Shown: piece after piece, positions 20,913 to 34,379 of the stretch
Layout of the letters: each line of letters opens with the position of its first letter
How positions within the stretch are numbered: the stretch's first letter is position 1
DNA from: Rhizobium sp. RCAM05350
Lineage (GTDB): Bacteria; Pseudomonadota; Alphaproteobacteria; Rhizobiales; Rhizobiaceae
Direction of reading: 5' to 3'
DNA: 64,000 bases
Assembly (NCBI GenBank): GCA_024426085.1
Contig: CP087976.1
Location: 124,001 to 188,000, forward strand
Program-made: the position numbers and the translations under genes
Notes under the pieces: generated by a model
Database searches by the model: none
What the model was told of the DNA's origin: nothing
What the model saw: only the letters and a program-made list of their open reading frames with translations

Positions 20913-22551
20913 ATGAAGACCAATGCACTTTCAGACGTCCACATGCAGATCATGTGGAACAGGTTGATTTCCGTCGTTGAGGAGCAGGCTCTCACACTGA
21001 TCCGGACGGCTTTCAGCACCAGCGTGCGCAGATCAGGGCGATCTGTCTGCCGGCGTGTTCAACCGGGGCGGCAAGATGATCGCCCAGGCTGTGACTGGTA
21101 CACCCGGCCACGTCAACGCCATGGCGGAGGCCGTCGGCCACTTCATTCGCGATATCGGTCTGGAGAACATCTTCGAAGGCGATGTCTACATCACCAATGA
21201 TCCCTGGAAGGGGACAGGGCATTTGCACGACTTCACCGTCGTCTCGCCGAGCTTTCGCAACGGTGCTCTGGTCGGCTACTTCGCCTGCACTGCGCATGTC
21301 GTGGATGTCGGCGGCCGCGGTTTTGGGCCTGACGCGAATGAGGTCTATGAGGAGGGCATTTTTGTTCCGATCATGAAATTTGCTGAACGCGGCACGGTCA
21401 ACAAGGACCTCGTCAACATCCTGCGTAACAACGTACGCGAGAGCCATCAGGTGGTCGGAGACGTCTTTTCGCTCGCAGCCTGCAACGAGATCGGGCATCG
21501 CCGCCTGATGGACATGATGAGTGAATTCGACCTCGCGGACCTCGAAAAGCTGGCCGAGTTCATCTTCAAGCGCAGCTATGATGCGACAGGTAGAACGGAT
21601 CGCGGCCCTGCCGCAGGGGACCTATTCCAATACGATGCGCGTTGACGGCTATGGATCGCCGATCGATATCGCCGTTCGTCTTGATGTGGCGCATGATCAT
21701 ATCCTGGCTGATTTTGCGGGAACTTCACCGCCGAGCCCGAAGGGCATCAACTGCCCAATCATCTATTCCGCGGCCTATGCCTGCTACGGATTGAAATGCT
21801 CGATAGCGCCGGAGATCCCGAACAATCACGCCTCGCTGCAGCCATTCCGCGTCACCGCTCCGGAAAACTGCATCCTTAATGCTCAGCATCCGGCACCGGT
21901 ATCGGTGCGCCATGTTCTCGGTCACCTTGTTCCAGACGCAGTGCTTGGCGCGGTGCACAAGATGTTGCCCGGTCGAGTTCCAGCCGAGGGTGCCGGTGCA
22001 CTCTGGAACCTGCATGTCAGCTTGCGTCCTTTGCCAGGCGAGAATGCCCCGGCCGATGGGGGCCAGCGTGCAGAGGTTCTATTGTTCAACAGCGGTGGTG
22101 CAGGCGCGCTCAACACTCGATGGTTTGAGCGCCACCGCTTTCCCCGAGCGGCGTTCATTCGATGTCGATCGAAGCGACTGAGCATGTTGGCCCCGTTATA
22201 TTCTGGCGCAAAGAGTTGCGTGATGGGTCCGGGGGCGCGGGCCAGTTCCGCGGCGGGCTTGGCCAGGTGCTGGAGATCTCGCCGACGGACGGCCACGAAA
22301 TGTACTTCAACGCCATGTTCGACCGTGTCGAGCATCCGGCCCGGGGCAGGGATGGGGGTAGAGACGGCGCAGCCGGCGCGGTCTTGCTCGACGATGGGAC
22401 GCTGCTTGCATCGAAGGGACGCCAGCATGTCCCAGGTGGGCGCCGGCTGATCCTCCAACTTCCTGGCGGTGGCGGCTATGGCCCCGTGGAAGAACGCGAT
22501 CCGGCCGCTGCTCAGCGGGACATCGATTTCGACTACGTCGTCGCCGAGTGA
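20913..22551 (+). CDS. Hydantoinase/oxoprolinase subunit B (three frameshifts)
   Basis: HyuB/OplB partner subunit, about 545 residues when reconstructed. Family blocks are MWNRLISVVEEQALTLIRTAF, then VYITNDPWKGTGHLHDFTVV, HVVDVGGRGFGPDANEVYEEG, NILRNNVRESHQVVGD, and the C-terminal GGAGQFRGGLGQVLEI and LQLPGGGGYG. Frame changes lie near 21030, 21585 and 22150. The conserved order of blocks in three frames without internal stops points to indel errors. It is co-transcribed with subunit A and should form the active complex with it. Confidence 0.88.
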
Positions 22552-22621
22552 TCCTCAGGACAGCCGGGCGAAGAGATAATTTCGTGCCGCCTCAAGGGCA
22601 AACCATTTCAAGGAAATCGAG

Positions 22622-24812
<2,191 letters not shown>

Positions 24813-24960
24813 CAGAACTCGATTGAAAACGGCAATGCCGGCCAAGAGGTGGGCCAGCATTGTCGTGCTGCCGTAGGCCGCTAACATCGGGATGTCGTGG
24901 GGAGTTATAATCCTCCATTTCGTCCATCATGCCCGCCAATGATATGGAACAAGGATCAAT

Positions 24961-26394
24961 ATGACACTCCATCACAACCTGATTGCCGGCGAATGGGTCG
25001 GCAGCAACGGTGTCGAGAATATCAATCCCTCGAACACCAATGAAGTCGTCGGCCTTTATGCGACTGCCAGCGCCGATGATGCCAAGACCGCGATCGCCGC
25101 CGCAAAGGCTGCTTTCCCGGCCTGGTCGCGCTCGGGCATTCTCGAGCGTCATGCGATCCTGAAGAAGACTGCCGACGAAATTCTTGCCCGCAAGGAAGAA
25201 CTCGGCAAGCTGCTTGCCCGCGAGGAAGGCAAGACGCTGCCGGAAGCCATCGGCGAGACCATCCGTTCGGCGCAGATCTTCGATTTCTTTGCCGGCGAGG
25301 CCCTGCGCCTGGCGGGTGAAGTTCTGCCGTCGGTCTGCCTGAACATCGGCGTCGAAATTACCCGCGAGCCGATCGGCGTCATCGGCATCATCACGCCGTG
25401 GAATTTCCCGATCGCCATTCCCGCCTGGAAGATCGCCCCGGCGCTCTGCTACGGCAACACGGTCGTCTTCAAGCCGGCCGAACTGGTGCCCGGCTGCTCC
25501 TGGGCGATCGTCGATATTCTCCACCGCGCCGGCCTGCCGAAGGGCGTCTTGAACCTCGTCATGGGCAAGGGCTCGGTCGTCGGCCAGGCCATGCTCGACA
25601 GTCCTGATCTCGCCGGCATCACGTTTACCGGCTCGACCGGCACCGGCAAGCGCGTCGCGGCGGCGTCGATCGAGCATAACCGCAAGTTCCAGCTGGAAAT
25701 GGGCGGCAAGAACCCGATGGTCGTGCTCGACGATGCCGACCTGACCGTTGCCGTCGAGGCTGCCGCCAATTCCGGCTTCTTCTCGACCGGCCAGCGCTGC
25801 ACGGCGTCGTCACGGCTGATCGTCACCGAAGGCATCCACGACAAGTTCGTCGCAGCCCTGACCGAAAAGCTGAAGACGCTGGTGGTCGATGACGCGCTGA
25901 AGGCCGGTACCCATATCGGCCCGGTGGTCGACGAGCGCCAGCTGGCCACCGATACCGACTACATCGCCATCGGCAAGCAGGAAGGCGCCAAGCTCGCCTT
26001 CGGCGGCGAGACGATCAAGCGCGACAATCCCGGCTTCTACCTGCAGCCGACGCTGTTTACCGAAGCCACCAACCAGATGCGCATCAGCCGTGAAGAGATC
26101 TTTGGACCGGTGGCATCCGTCATCCGGGTGAAGGATTACGAGGAGGCGCTTGCCGTTGCCAACGACACGCCGTTCGGTCTTTCGGCCGGTATCGCCACGA
26201 CGAGCCTGAAGCACGCCACGCATTTCAAGCGCAATTCGGAAGCCGGCATGGTGATGGTCAACCTACCAACCGCCGGCGTCGATTTCCACGTGCCGTTCGG
26301 CGGCCGCAAGGCTTCCTCCTTCGGCTCGCGCGAGCAGGGCAAGTACGCGGCCGAGTTCTTCACCGTGGTGAAGACGGCTTACACGCTGGCGTAA
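24961..26394 (+). CDS. 2,5-dioxopentanoate (2-oxoglutarate semialdehyde)-type aldehyde dehydrogenase
   Basis: Intact 477-residue NAD(P)-dependent aldehyde dehydrogenase. The Asn in ITPWNFPIAIPAWKIAPAL, the Glu in LEMGGKNPMVV and the nucleophile Cys in STGQRCTASSRL are all present; EEIFGPVASVI is the usual later motif. Overall it looks like the enzymes that oxidise 2-oxoglutarate semialdehyde to 2-oxoglutarate. Its position 148 bases after kdgD fits the last step of the glucarate-type or hydroxyproline-type route into the TCA cycle. It is the last gene of the plus-strand run. About 200 bases of apparent non-coding DNA separate it from the convergent DeoR gene. Confidence 0.9.
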   Translation: MTLHHNLIAGEWVGSNGVENINPSNTNEVVGLYATASADDAKTAIAAAKAAFPAWSRSGILERHAILKKTADEILARKEELGKLLAREEGKTLPEAIGETIRSAQIFDFFAGEALRLAGEVLPSVCLNIGVEITREPIGVIGIITPWNFPIAIPAWKIAPALCYGNTVVFKPAELVPGCSWAIVDILHRAGLPKGVLNLVMGKGSVVGQAMLDSPDLAGITFTGSTGTGKRVAAASIEHNRKFQLEMGGKNPMVVLDDADLTVAVEAAANSGFFSTGQRCTASSRLIVTEGIHDKFVAALTEKLKTLVVDDALKAGTHIGPVVDERQLATDTDYIAIGKQEGAKLAFGGETIKRDNPGFYLQPTLFTEATNQMRISREEIFGPVASVIRVKDYEEALAVANDTPFGLSAGIATTSLKHATHFKRNSEAGMVMVNLPTAGVDFHVPFGGRKASSFGSREQGKYAAEFFTVVKTAYTLA

Positions 26395-26603
26395 GTTACC
26401 TCTCGGCAAATGAAGACGCTAGCACTCCTGCGAATTGGAAGAATTGCGGATGGGTCGGCGGCGCGATCATCTCAGGAAAGGAGCATCCGCTGCTCGCAAC
26501 TTTCCGCCCTGCGCGCTTCGCTGAAGGGAAGCGGGCCTAAAAGCATACACAAGCTGGCCACACCCCGGACTTTGGTGCCCGGGATGTCAGTTGGGGGAAA
26601 GCC

Positions 26604-27418
26604 CTATTTGAGCGCTTTCGAGACGGAAACCAATGTGACGGTCCGTTCCGCCGAACGTAGAATATTGACAGCCTCCTCCGGCGCTCCGTCGTCGGTGATT
26701 ACTTCATCGATTTCGGAGACGTCGCAGAGGGTGCAAAAGCCAGGCGCGGCAAACTTTGAACTGTCCACCAGCAGAATCGTTCTGCGCGCGGAAGAAATCA
26801 TGGCACGCTTGAGCGACGCGACCTCCAACGCAGACTCCGTGAGCAGGGTACCCGTAACGGCCGATGCTCCCGTCATGCACACATCCGCATGCAACGTTCT
26901 GATAAAGCTTTCGCCGGGCTCCCCGCCAGATGCCGGTACCTTGGCCGGATGGTGCCGCCGGGCAGGATAACCCGCCAGGATCTGATGTCCGCCGCGAAGT
27001 CGGCTATTTCCAGACTATTCGTGACGATCGTCAAAGGCAGGTCGCGGTCGGCAGTCGCCCGGACAGCCTCCATTACGGTCGACGAACTGTCGAAGATCAC
27101 GCTGTCTGCAGCGCTAAGCCGGAGTGCCGCTTCTCGGCCGATCGCGACTTTCTCGGCATGCTGTAGCTGAGCATTGACTGAGGTTTCACGCTCGAACGTG
27201 GCGCGCATCGGCTGCAGAAGATGCGCGCCGCCATGCGTCCGCTCGAGATATCCCTTTTCCACCAGATGCTCGAGGTCGCGCCGAACGGTCGATTGCGATC
27301 CGCCGATCGTATCGGCCAGTTCCTGTATGCTCGCGGCACCATTGACCCGCAGATGCTCCAGGATAAGGGCACGCCGCTTGGACGGCACGATATCGACGCG
27401 CTTGCTCGGTTGCTCCAT
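26604..27418 (-). CDS. DeoR-family transcriptional regulator of locus A (frameshifted)
   Basis: Repressor-type regulator, about 270 residues. The N-terminal HTH is RRALILEHLRVNGAASIQEL, SQSTVRRDLEHL, followed by LERTHGGAHL. The sugar-phosphate-sensing domain has DSSSTVMEAVRA and LPLTIVTNS, and after a break near 26920 continues LHADVCMTGASAVTG. ATG 27418 is chosen; upstream in-frame codons lack homology. It lies 66 bases downstream of the SDR, in the same orientation as the SDR and kinase, so the three may form one operon. It probably senses a phosphorylated sugar of the locus and controls both this operon and the divergent barrel gene. Confidence 0.85.
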
Positions 27419-27483
27419 GATCCTCGCCTCATCTCTGTTGGCCCAGGAAGCCAAAATGACTGGCGTTCAACGTCAGTCAATAA

Positions 27484-28258
27484 CTACCAACTCGTGTAAC
27501 CGCAATCCACAACCACCACGGAGCCGGTCATGGCGCTGGAGGCGTCCGAGGCGAGGAACAGGATGGGCGAAGCGATTTCGTCCGGCCTGGCGACCCGCTT
27601 CATCGGTGTCATGTCCATCCAGACCGGCATGAGGCTGGCCTCGCTGAAACCACCACGGGACATGATCGTATCCACATAGGTGGGGGCGACGCAATTGACG
27701 CGCACACCCCGTTCTGCCCATTCGGCCGCCAACGAGCGCGTCATATGATGCACGGCCGCCTTGGCGGTATTGTAATGAACCTGACGTTGCGGCCTGTTGG
27801 AAATCAGCCCAGACATCGAGCCGAGCGTGACGATCGAACCACGACCGCGTGCGAGCATGGGCTTTGCAAATTCCCGGCACGACCAGTAGGCGCCGTTCAG
27901 ATCGACATCGAGTACCTTCAGCCAGACCTCGTCGGCCATCTCCTCGCCGCCGGTATCCGGCCATGCGATGCCGGCATTGGCGATCAGGATATCGACTGCT
28001 CCGTACCGTTCGTTCGCGGTGCGCGCCGCTTCGGCCACCGCCGCGGGAATCGGTAACGTCGAGAAGGACGGCGTCCACCTCGTATCCCTTGTCCTTCATC
28101 TCCTTGCGACCGACCTCCAGAACCTCGGTGTTCATATCGGAAATGATCACCTTGGCGCCGGCTTCGGCGAGCGCTTCTGCCGATGAAAGACCGATCCCCC
28201 TGCCGCCGCCGGTAACGAAAGCGGTGCGCCCTTCCAGCCGATATTTTTCCAGATACAT
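27484..28258 (-). CDS. Short-chain dehydrogenase/reductase (frameshifted near 28045)
   Basis: NAD(P)-dependent oxidoreductase of the classical SDR family, about 257 residues. The cofactor motif TGGGRGIG is near residue 17, followed by SDMN. The active site has Ser in TLGSMSG and the Tyr-Lys pair in VHYNTAKAA. The end, SAMTGSVVVVDCGYTSW, is typical of polyol and ketose dehydrogenases. The start is ATG 28258 (MYLEKYRLEG). Neighbours (sugar kinase, barrel protein, sugar ABC transporter) suggest it oxidises a sugar alcohol or reduces a ketose in that pathway; the substrate is not defined by the sequence. Confidence 0.87.
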
Positions 28259-28341
28259 GTGCGTTCCTTTGCGTACCGATGTCTTCAATTCAATAATGAT
28301 GGTCCATTCGCCCGACCGAGCGCCCAACCGAACGGCCCCTG

Positions 28342-29599
28342 CTAAATCGCTGCTTCCATCGCCCCGCTCTTCTGCCCGAGGATAAGAAGGCAGCCGGCAG
28401 TGAAGCTGTCTCCAAGCCCGAGCGTGGTGGCGGGCTTATCGAGATAGGGTGCCGAGCATGCGACGAAAGACCATTTTCCGCGTCGGCTATACGCAGTGAA
28501 TGGGACGTCGAGAAACTGCGCATTCGGATCGATCGTGACGGTGTCCACCGGCGCTCCGTTTGCAGCCCGCGCGGCGGCAACGGCACATCCGGCCATGAGG
28601 GCACGCAATTCCCGGGCAGGATCGTCGAGCGTCACGGCCGCCGCCCAGGTGTCGGCGTGGATGCAGATGCGATCGAGATCCAGGCGCTCGGCAAGCGCGA
28701 TCATCGCCTCCGTCGGGTTTCCGGCGGACGGGTCCATTGCCAGCAGTTCGGAATGATTCATGCCGAGCGAGGTGATCGCACCCCGGGCATTCGAAAACAC
28801 CGCCTCCAGCGGCGCTTCTGGATCGTAGCAGGCGAGCTCGAAATGGATCGTCTTCAGGCCGGCGGCTTTCCAGGCCCGTCCCAGGTCGAAGACCTGCCGG
28901 CTGGCCGCTTCCATCCTGTCAAGCGGTTCGTCGTTGAGTCCGGAGAGCAGACCGGCTGCAGCGCTCGACGCTGCGCTTTTCGACATTTCCGAGAAATTCC
29001 GGTCGTTCTGGACGCCGCGATCGCAAAACCGGACGATGATCCTGGACGAGCGCCTGGGAACCAGATCGCCGATCGGCCAGCCGGCCGTGAACTCGAAGAT
29101 AAAGATTTCGGGTACATGGTCGCCCGACGGCCTGATGTTGGCGACATTCACCGCCTTGCCGTCCTGCGCGAGCAGGACGCCGGCCGGAATGTGCCTGAGC
29201 ATATGGGGGTAACGATCTTCCAGCGCGATCAGCGCCCCGCGCCCGAGCTTCGAAAGCACCCATGCGGCCTGGGGGCCGGTTCCGCCCAGTGCGTAGCGGA
29301 CCTTGAGGTTATCGCGCAGCCAGGCCGGTCCCTGCGGCCAGTCGAGCCTGACTTCGCCGTCGATCCCGCGCGAAACGCGCTTCAGCAGCATCGCAGCGAG
29401 GTCGCCCGCCGGGGTGCTCCTGGCCGCGTCCGAGCAACGGCTGCATATCGTGCATGTTAATCAGGGCATCGACGCAGGCGCTCATTCCGCACAGGAAAAG
29501 GCCGGTATGGAATATATCCGGATCGCCCGATGCGGCCGACAGGCCCGCCGTCAGCGCGGAATATCAGGTTCTCCAGTCTGCCTCCGTCACCTCTTCCAT
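28342..29599 (-). CDS. ADP-dependent glucokinase/phosphofructokinase-family sugar kinase (frameshifted)
   Basis: Ribokinase-fold kinase that most resembles the ADP-dependent PFK/GK family, best known from archaea and animals. Family-like blocks are YALGGTGPQAAWVLSKLG, IHFELACYDPEAPLEAVF, SLGMNHSELLAM, RICIHADTWAAAVTL and the catalytic GLGDSFTAGCLL with its Asp. Two breaks in the first 60 codons (near 29565 and 29400) hide the N-terminus; the likely start is ATG 29599 (MEEVTEADWR). The phosphoryl donor, ADP or ATP, cannot be told by eye. It heads the minus-strand operon and faces the barrel gene across a 500-base promoter region. Confidence 0.72.
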
Positions 29600-30097
29600 T
29601 GTTCCGCTTCCTCCCGCACCGTCACAAGGACGATGACTGCCTTGAAGCTCCAAGCTCTACCAAAATCTTCCACACTGTCAATGGAATTTGCGCAGGAGTG
29701 GCAATATCGGCCAAAAACACCGACGTCGTTGTCAGTATTTTTTGCATGACAGCATAATTTTTACGCAACCTGAGTGACAAAATGGCAAGAAAAGCAAATG
29801 AAATCGCGTGGTTGGGGGATTTTTGCAGTGCGTCATCTGCACGACAGCAAACATTGACGAAACGGGAACCTTTTGTTGGTAGCATTTTATATGTTTGTTT
29901 TAATTATCTTATTTTAAAATGAGAGAGCTTCGCACGTTTCTGATCGGGTGCCATCTGGACAGAGAAACAATAATTTTTGCTCTCGTTAGAAAGATATTGA
30001 CAGATAATGAAAACAGTCTCTTTATGGAAGCAGCACCGGAGGCGGCAGGCAATCTCTGTCTTGTACCCCGGAAAATTCCATCACCGAGGAAGCACCA
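29600..30097. promoter_or_regulatory. Divergent promoter region between the sugar kinase and barrel protein A
   Basis: A 498-base gap, strongly AT-rich at about 29885-29925 (TTTTAATTATCTTATTTTA). A perfect TTGACA at 29997-30002 is followed after 17 bases by a weak CTTTAT, about 70 bases before the barrel gene start. I see no coding homology. The DeoR regulator encoded downstream of the kinase is the likely controller. Confidence 0.45.
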
Positions 30098-31118
30098 ATG
30101 GCACTCACGAGACTTGACCGGAAACTGGCGAACATCAGGGCGGGGCGTTACACGCGGTCCGATTTCGTGATCGCCGACGCAAAGGACAGTGATGTCGGCG
30201 CGGGTGTGACCGCCACCGGCTTCGACTGGTCGGCCAGGCCGCCGCGCCGCCGCAGCAGGCAGGAGTTCATCGCCCAGATCGAGGAGATCATCGAGCAGGA
30301 CATCGTCGACATCATGCTGCTGTCGCAATCCAACCTCGAACTCCTCGACGAGAAGGGCGCCTTTGCCGGCAGCGAGATGAAGCCCGCCATTAGGGCCAAT
30401 CTCGAAACGATGTGCTGGGGTGCAGTCCGGCACGGAACCTATACGAAGACTGCATCGGTTCCGTATCGGGACGCCAATCTCGCCCGCGTGATGGCCAACT
30501 ACCCGACCTCGGGAACGGATCTTGGCCTATACTCGGTGTCCTTCAGCAACAATGTCGAAGCTGATACGCGGACGCTGGAAGCGTTTGCCGAATTCCGGAC
30601 CGAAGCCGCAAGGCATAATTTCAAATATTTCTACGAGGTCTTCAATCCCAGCATCGACATCGGCCTCAGCCGCGAGGAGATCGGCGAGTTCGTCAACGAC
30701 AACATCATCAAGTCGCTTGCAAGCGTTCCGCGCGCCGAGCGGCCGCTGTTCCTCAAGACGCCGTTCAACGGACCGAGGGCGCTCGAGGAGCTTGCCGGGT
30801 TCGATTCCTGAACTGGTCGTCGGGGTTCTCGGCGGCGGTGCGGGCACGACGCGCGACACGTTCGAGCTCGTGTCACAGGCCGAGCGCTACGGCGGCCGGC
30901 TCGCTCTGTTTGGACGTAAGATCAATCTCGCCGAAGCGCCGCTGTCGCTCATCGTGCTGATGCGTCACGTCGCCGATGGGGCGCTCGCGACCGATGAGGC
31001 CGTACGCGCCTATCATGGCGAGCTGCAGAAGCTCGGCCTGACGCCGGCACGGTCCCTGACCGAGGATATTTCGATCACCGAAGAGGTGCTGAAGCCCGCA
31101 GCCGCAAAGGCTGCCTAA
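30098..31118 (+). CDS. Uncharacterised barrel-like protein A, candidate class I aldolase (one frameshift)
   Basis: I do not recognise an established family. The protein is about 340 residues and clearly homologous to the one at 62259-63281. Shared blocks are DFxIADAKDSD, LEAFxEFRxEA, FKYFxEVFNP, a FLK followed by NGPxALEEL, VGVLGGxxGTTRD, GGRxALFGRKINLAE and AVRAYHGxL. Strand-like segments alternate with helices as in a beta/alpha barrel. The invariant Lys of FLKTPFNG falls where strand 6 would be, the Schiff-base position of class I aldolases. The late GGGAGTTRD loop could bind phosphate. A break at about 30810 splits it. Between a sugar kinase and a sugar transporter, aldol cleavage of a phosphorylated ketose is a reasonable guess. 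Confidence 0.6.
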
Positions 31119-31253
31119 GTACCGGGCGATCAGGGATCGCTGGCAGAAGCCGCACCGTTTGCGTCTTCCGGCTTGCGAGACGGCATGCATGAGCATGCGC
31201 GGGCACGAGGAGGTGCCTGTTGCGTGGTGAGCCAACAAGGAGGAGGAACCCAC

Positions 31254-32539
31254 ATGAACAAAAAGTTGTTACTTGCCGTCAGTGCGATCGCCATGGCGCT
31301 CTCCAGCGGGAGCGCATGGGCACAGGAAAAGAGGTGACCGTCTGGTCCTGGTTCGTCCAGAGCACGATGCAGAAGTCGATCGCGGCCTTCGAGAAGGCCC
31401 ATCCCGACATCAAGGTCAATTATACCTATTACAATTATTCGCCGGAATATGTGACGGCGCTGAAGGCCGCCGCAGCGTCCGGCAGCCTGCCTGACGTCAT
31501 TGGCCTGCAGCCGGGATCGCTGACCCAGCAATATCGGGACAATCTCGAGCCGGTGAACGAGCGCGCCGCCAAGGGATGGGGCGCGGACTGGGCCGAAAAG
31601 GTCTTTCCGGTGAACCGCAAACAGATGCTGATGGGCAATCCGGCGGGCGACGAAAACTATTACATCGTCCCGCAGGAATCGCAGGTCCTGTGCATCTGGT
31701 ACAATCGCAAGCTCTTCGAAGAGCTGAAGATCGCGGTGCCGAAGACCTACGAGGAACTGAAGGCGGCCTCCAAGGCGATGACCGACGCCGGTCATATCCC
31801 CATGTTCCAGGGCGCGGCGGACGGCTGGCAGAACGAAAACGTCTTCCTGATGCTCGCCAACCAGTTTTCACCAGGCATCGTCGACAAGGCCCAGGCCGGA
31901 GAGACGCCGTGGACGGCGCCCGAACTGGTTTCGGCCATGAAGGCCTGGAAGGGTCTTTTCGACGACGGCATCTTCCAGCAGGGCGCGCTCGGCGCGCATG
32001 CCTATCCCACCGGCGCGCAGCTGTTCGCCCAGGGCAAGGTCGGGATGATGGCGCTCGGTTCCTGGTGGATGCAGGAAAGCAAGTTCCCGCCGCCGCTGTC
32101 GGAATTCGTCCAGAACATGGAGGGTTTCGACTTTTTCTACATGCCGCCGGTGAAGGAGGGCAACATGGCGAGCCCGCCCGTCGGCGGCATCGACATCGGC
32201 TATGGGCTGACGAAGAACGGCGGCAAGAATGACGCCGCCTGGACATTCCTGGCCGAACTGACCAACGGCGTCGGCCTGCAGGAAGCCCTCAACGACCTCA
32301 ACGACCTGCCGGCCTTCGCCGGACACCAGCCGAAGGGCGACATCACTGAGCACGTCAAGCAATTGTCGGCGCGGTTCATGGAGGATCTGCCGAAGGCGGA
32401 AAACCAGCGTTTCGCATCGCCGGCCGTCGTGGAAGCCCTCGACAATGCGCTGGCCGGCGTCGCGGCGGGCAGCCTCGAAGCCGAAGCCGCCCTCGCGATC
32501 GTCCAGGCAGCCACCGAAAAGGCCCTTGCCGCCAAGTGA
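31254..32539 (+). CDS. CUT1-type sugar ABC transporter periplasmic binding protein (frameshifted near 31330)
   Basis: Family 1 solute-binding protein, about 428 residues. ATG 31254 follows AAGGAGGAGGAA, a strong ribosome-binding site, and opens a signal peptide ending GSAWAQEK. The frame breaks immediately after it near 31330; the mature protein continues KEVTVWSWFVQSTMQKSIAA, YYNYSPEYVTALKAAAASG and GAQLFAQGKVGMMALGSWWM. The ligand should be a sugar, oligosaccharide or polyol from the family. It opens a transporter operon 135 bases after barrel protein A. Confidence 0.88.
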
Positions 32540-32550
32540 CCGGCCGCAGC

Positions 32551-32580
32551 AGGCCGGGCGCACCCGCGCCCGGCCTTTCT
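32551..32580 (+). terminator. Strong hairpin between binding-protein and permease genes
   Basis: AGGCCGGGCGC (32551-32561), loop ACCC, GCGCCCGGCCT (32566-32576), then TTCT. The perfect 11-bp GC-rich stem with a short T-run directly follows the binding-protein stop. In ABC operons such a structure usually acts as a partial terminator or 3' stabiliser that raises binding-protein expression over the membrane genes. Confidence 0.7.
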
Positions 32581-32600
32581 GATCTCGAAAGGTGATATCG

Positions 32601-33543
32601 ATGCACGTGGATACCCTGCATGCCGGACGGACGGCCGCGATCGCACTTCGCCGGTCGCGGTCGTTCAATCCGACGCTCTATGCGTTTGCCTTGCCGGCAA
32701 CCCTGCTGTTTGTCGTGTTCATTGCCTACCCCATCGTCTGGGTTGCCGGTCAAAGCGTGTATACGAAATCCAATGCGGCTGAAGCGATTTTTGCCGGGTT
32801 TGGAAACTACCGCTCCGTTCTCACGGACCCTACCTTCTGGATCGTCGTGCGCAACATGGCGTTGTGGGGTGTGATCACCATTCCCGTCCAGATGCTGGTG
32901 GGTGGACTTCTCGCCTATTTCATTGAACGTCACACGAATACACTCCACGGCTTTTTCCCGCACAATGTTCTTCCTGCCGGTGGTCACATCTGTTTCCGTT
33001 GTCAGTCTCGTCTGGGCGCAGATCTACGCGCCCTATTACAGCATCGCCCAGGAATATCTGAAGCATGTCGGCATCGTCATGACGAACTCGGCGATCGGCG
33101 ATCCCAAGACTGCGATCTATGCGCTGATCGTTGTCAACATCTGGCAATGGACCGGCTTTTCAATGCTGATGTACATCGCCGGCATCGCCAATCTTCCCAG
33201 CGAAGTTCTCGATGCCGCCCGGATCGACGGCGCCAAGGGCTGGCGGCTGGCGGTCCATGTCATTGTGCCCATGCTGGCGCCACGGACGAAGTCACTGCTG
33301 CTTCTCGGCGTCATCGGAACCCTGCAGACTTTTCCCATTGTGCACCTGATGACCGGCGGCGGTCCGAACCGCGCCAGCGAGGTGTTCGGCACCTTCATCT
33401 TCAAGCAGAGCTTCGTGCTCAGCGATACCGGTAGCGGCGCCGCTCTTTCCGTCATCGTTCTCGTCGTCGCGCTCGGCTTGTCGCTCGTACAAATCGCCCT
33501 CCTCGGGGCGCGGCTCTCACCGGCCGCCAAGGGGCAAGCATGA
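32601..33543 (+). CDS. CUT1-type sugar ABC permease, MalF-like (frameshifted near 32950)
   Basis: Inner-membrane permease of about 313 residues starting at ATG 32601 (a GTG at 32592 is also in frame). Membrane spans include LYAFALPATLLFVVFIAYPI and, after the break, FFLPVVTSVSVVSLVWAQIY. The ATPase-coupling loop is ANLPSEVLDAARIDGAKGW and the last span SVIVLVVALGLSLVQIALL. The stop overlaps the next permease start (33540), so the two are coupled. It pairs with the MalG-like subunit to import the ligand of the binding protein at 31254. Confidence 0.87.
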
Positions 33544-34376
33544 TGAGGACATTGACAGGACCCGCGCTGCGCAGCCTCGTCATCCACGCCGTGCTCTTTC
33601 TCGTGCTGGCGATCTGGATGGTTCCGCAGGTCTATATGGTATCGGTCGGGCTGAGAACGCCGGCACAGGCGTTCGATCCGCAACTGTTCACCTGGCCGGT
33701 GACGTTCCAGAACTTCATCACCGTGATAAGCGACAATCCGCTCGGCAGCATCTTCCTCAACAGTCTGATCGTGACCGTTGCGACCGTTGCGATCGTTGTT
33801 GCTGTTTCCTCGCTCTTTGCCTTTGCCTGCGCTATCCTGAGGCTCAAGGGCACGATGATCCTCTACGCGACCCTGCTGACGACGCTGATGGTGCCGCTTG
33901 CTTCGCTCGTCCTGCCACTTGCCATTTTGCTTAAGAACTTCGGCTGGGTGAACACCTATATCGGCCTCATCCTTCCCTATTCGGCGCTGGGGGTCCCGTT
34001 CGGCATGGTGATCCTCAAGGCCTTCATGGAGGATGCGCCAAAAGAGCTGTTCGAAGCCGCTCGCGTCGATGGCTGCAATGCCTGGCAGACCTATTGGCAT
34101 GTGGCGTTGCCCCTGGTGCGGCCGGCACTCGTATTCGTCACGATCTGGCAGTTCATCGTCACCTGGAACGAGTTCTTCCTGGCGCTGATCGTTCTCACCA
34201 AAAGCGAAATGAAAACGCTGACCATCGTCCCAATGCAGTATTCCGGCCTCTACATGGCCAATCCCGGCGCACTTTTTGCAGTTCTCACCATCATCGCAAT
34301 TCCGCTCATTCTCCTCTACGTGCTGGTGCAGCGTGCCTTCGTGCGTGGGCTGCTGGCCGGCGCCGTGAAAGGCTGA
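33540..34376 (+). CDS. CUT1-type sugar ABC permease, MalG-like
   Basis: Intact 278-residue inner-membrane permease. Predicted spans include AVLFLVLAIWMVPQVYMVSV, SLIVTVATVAIVVAVSSLFA and LFAVLTIIAIPLILLYVLVQ. The EAA loop is DAPKELFEAARVDGCNAWQT, and the C-terminus ends FVRGLLAGAVKG, a common ending for MalG-type subunits. It overlaps the preceding permease by four bases and is followed after three bases by the ATPase gene. Confidence 0.92.
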   Translation: MMRTLTGPALRSLVIHAVLFLVLAIWMVPQVYMVSVGLRTPAQAFDPQLFTWPVTFQNFITVISDNPLGSIFLNSLIVTVATVAIVVAVSSLFAFACAILRLKGTMILYATLLTTLMVPLASLVLPLAILLKNFGWVNTYIGLILPYSALGVPFGMVILKAFMEDAPKELFEAARVDGCNAWQTYWHVALPLVRPALVFVTIWQFIVTWNEFFLALIVLTKSEMKTLTIVPMQYSGLYMANPGALFAVLTIIAIPLILLYVLVQRAFVRGLLAGAVKG

Positions 34377-34379
34377 CCC

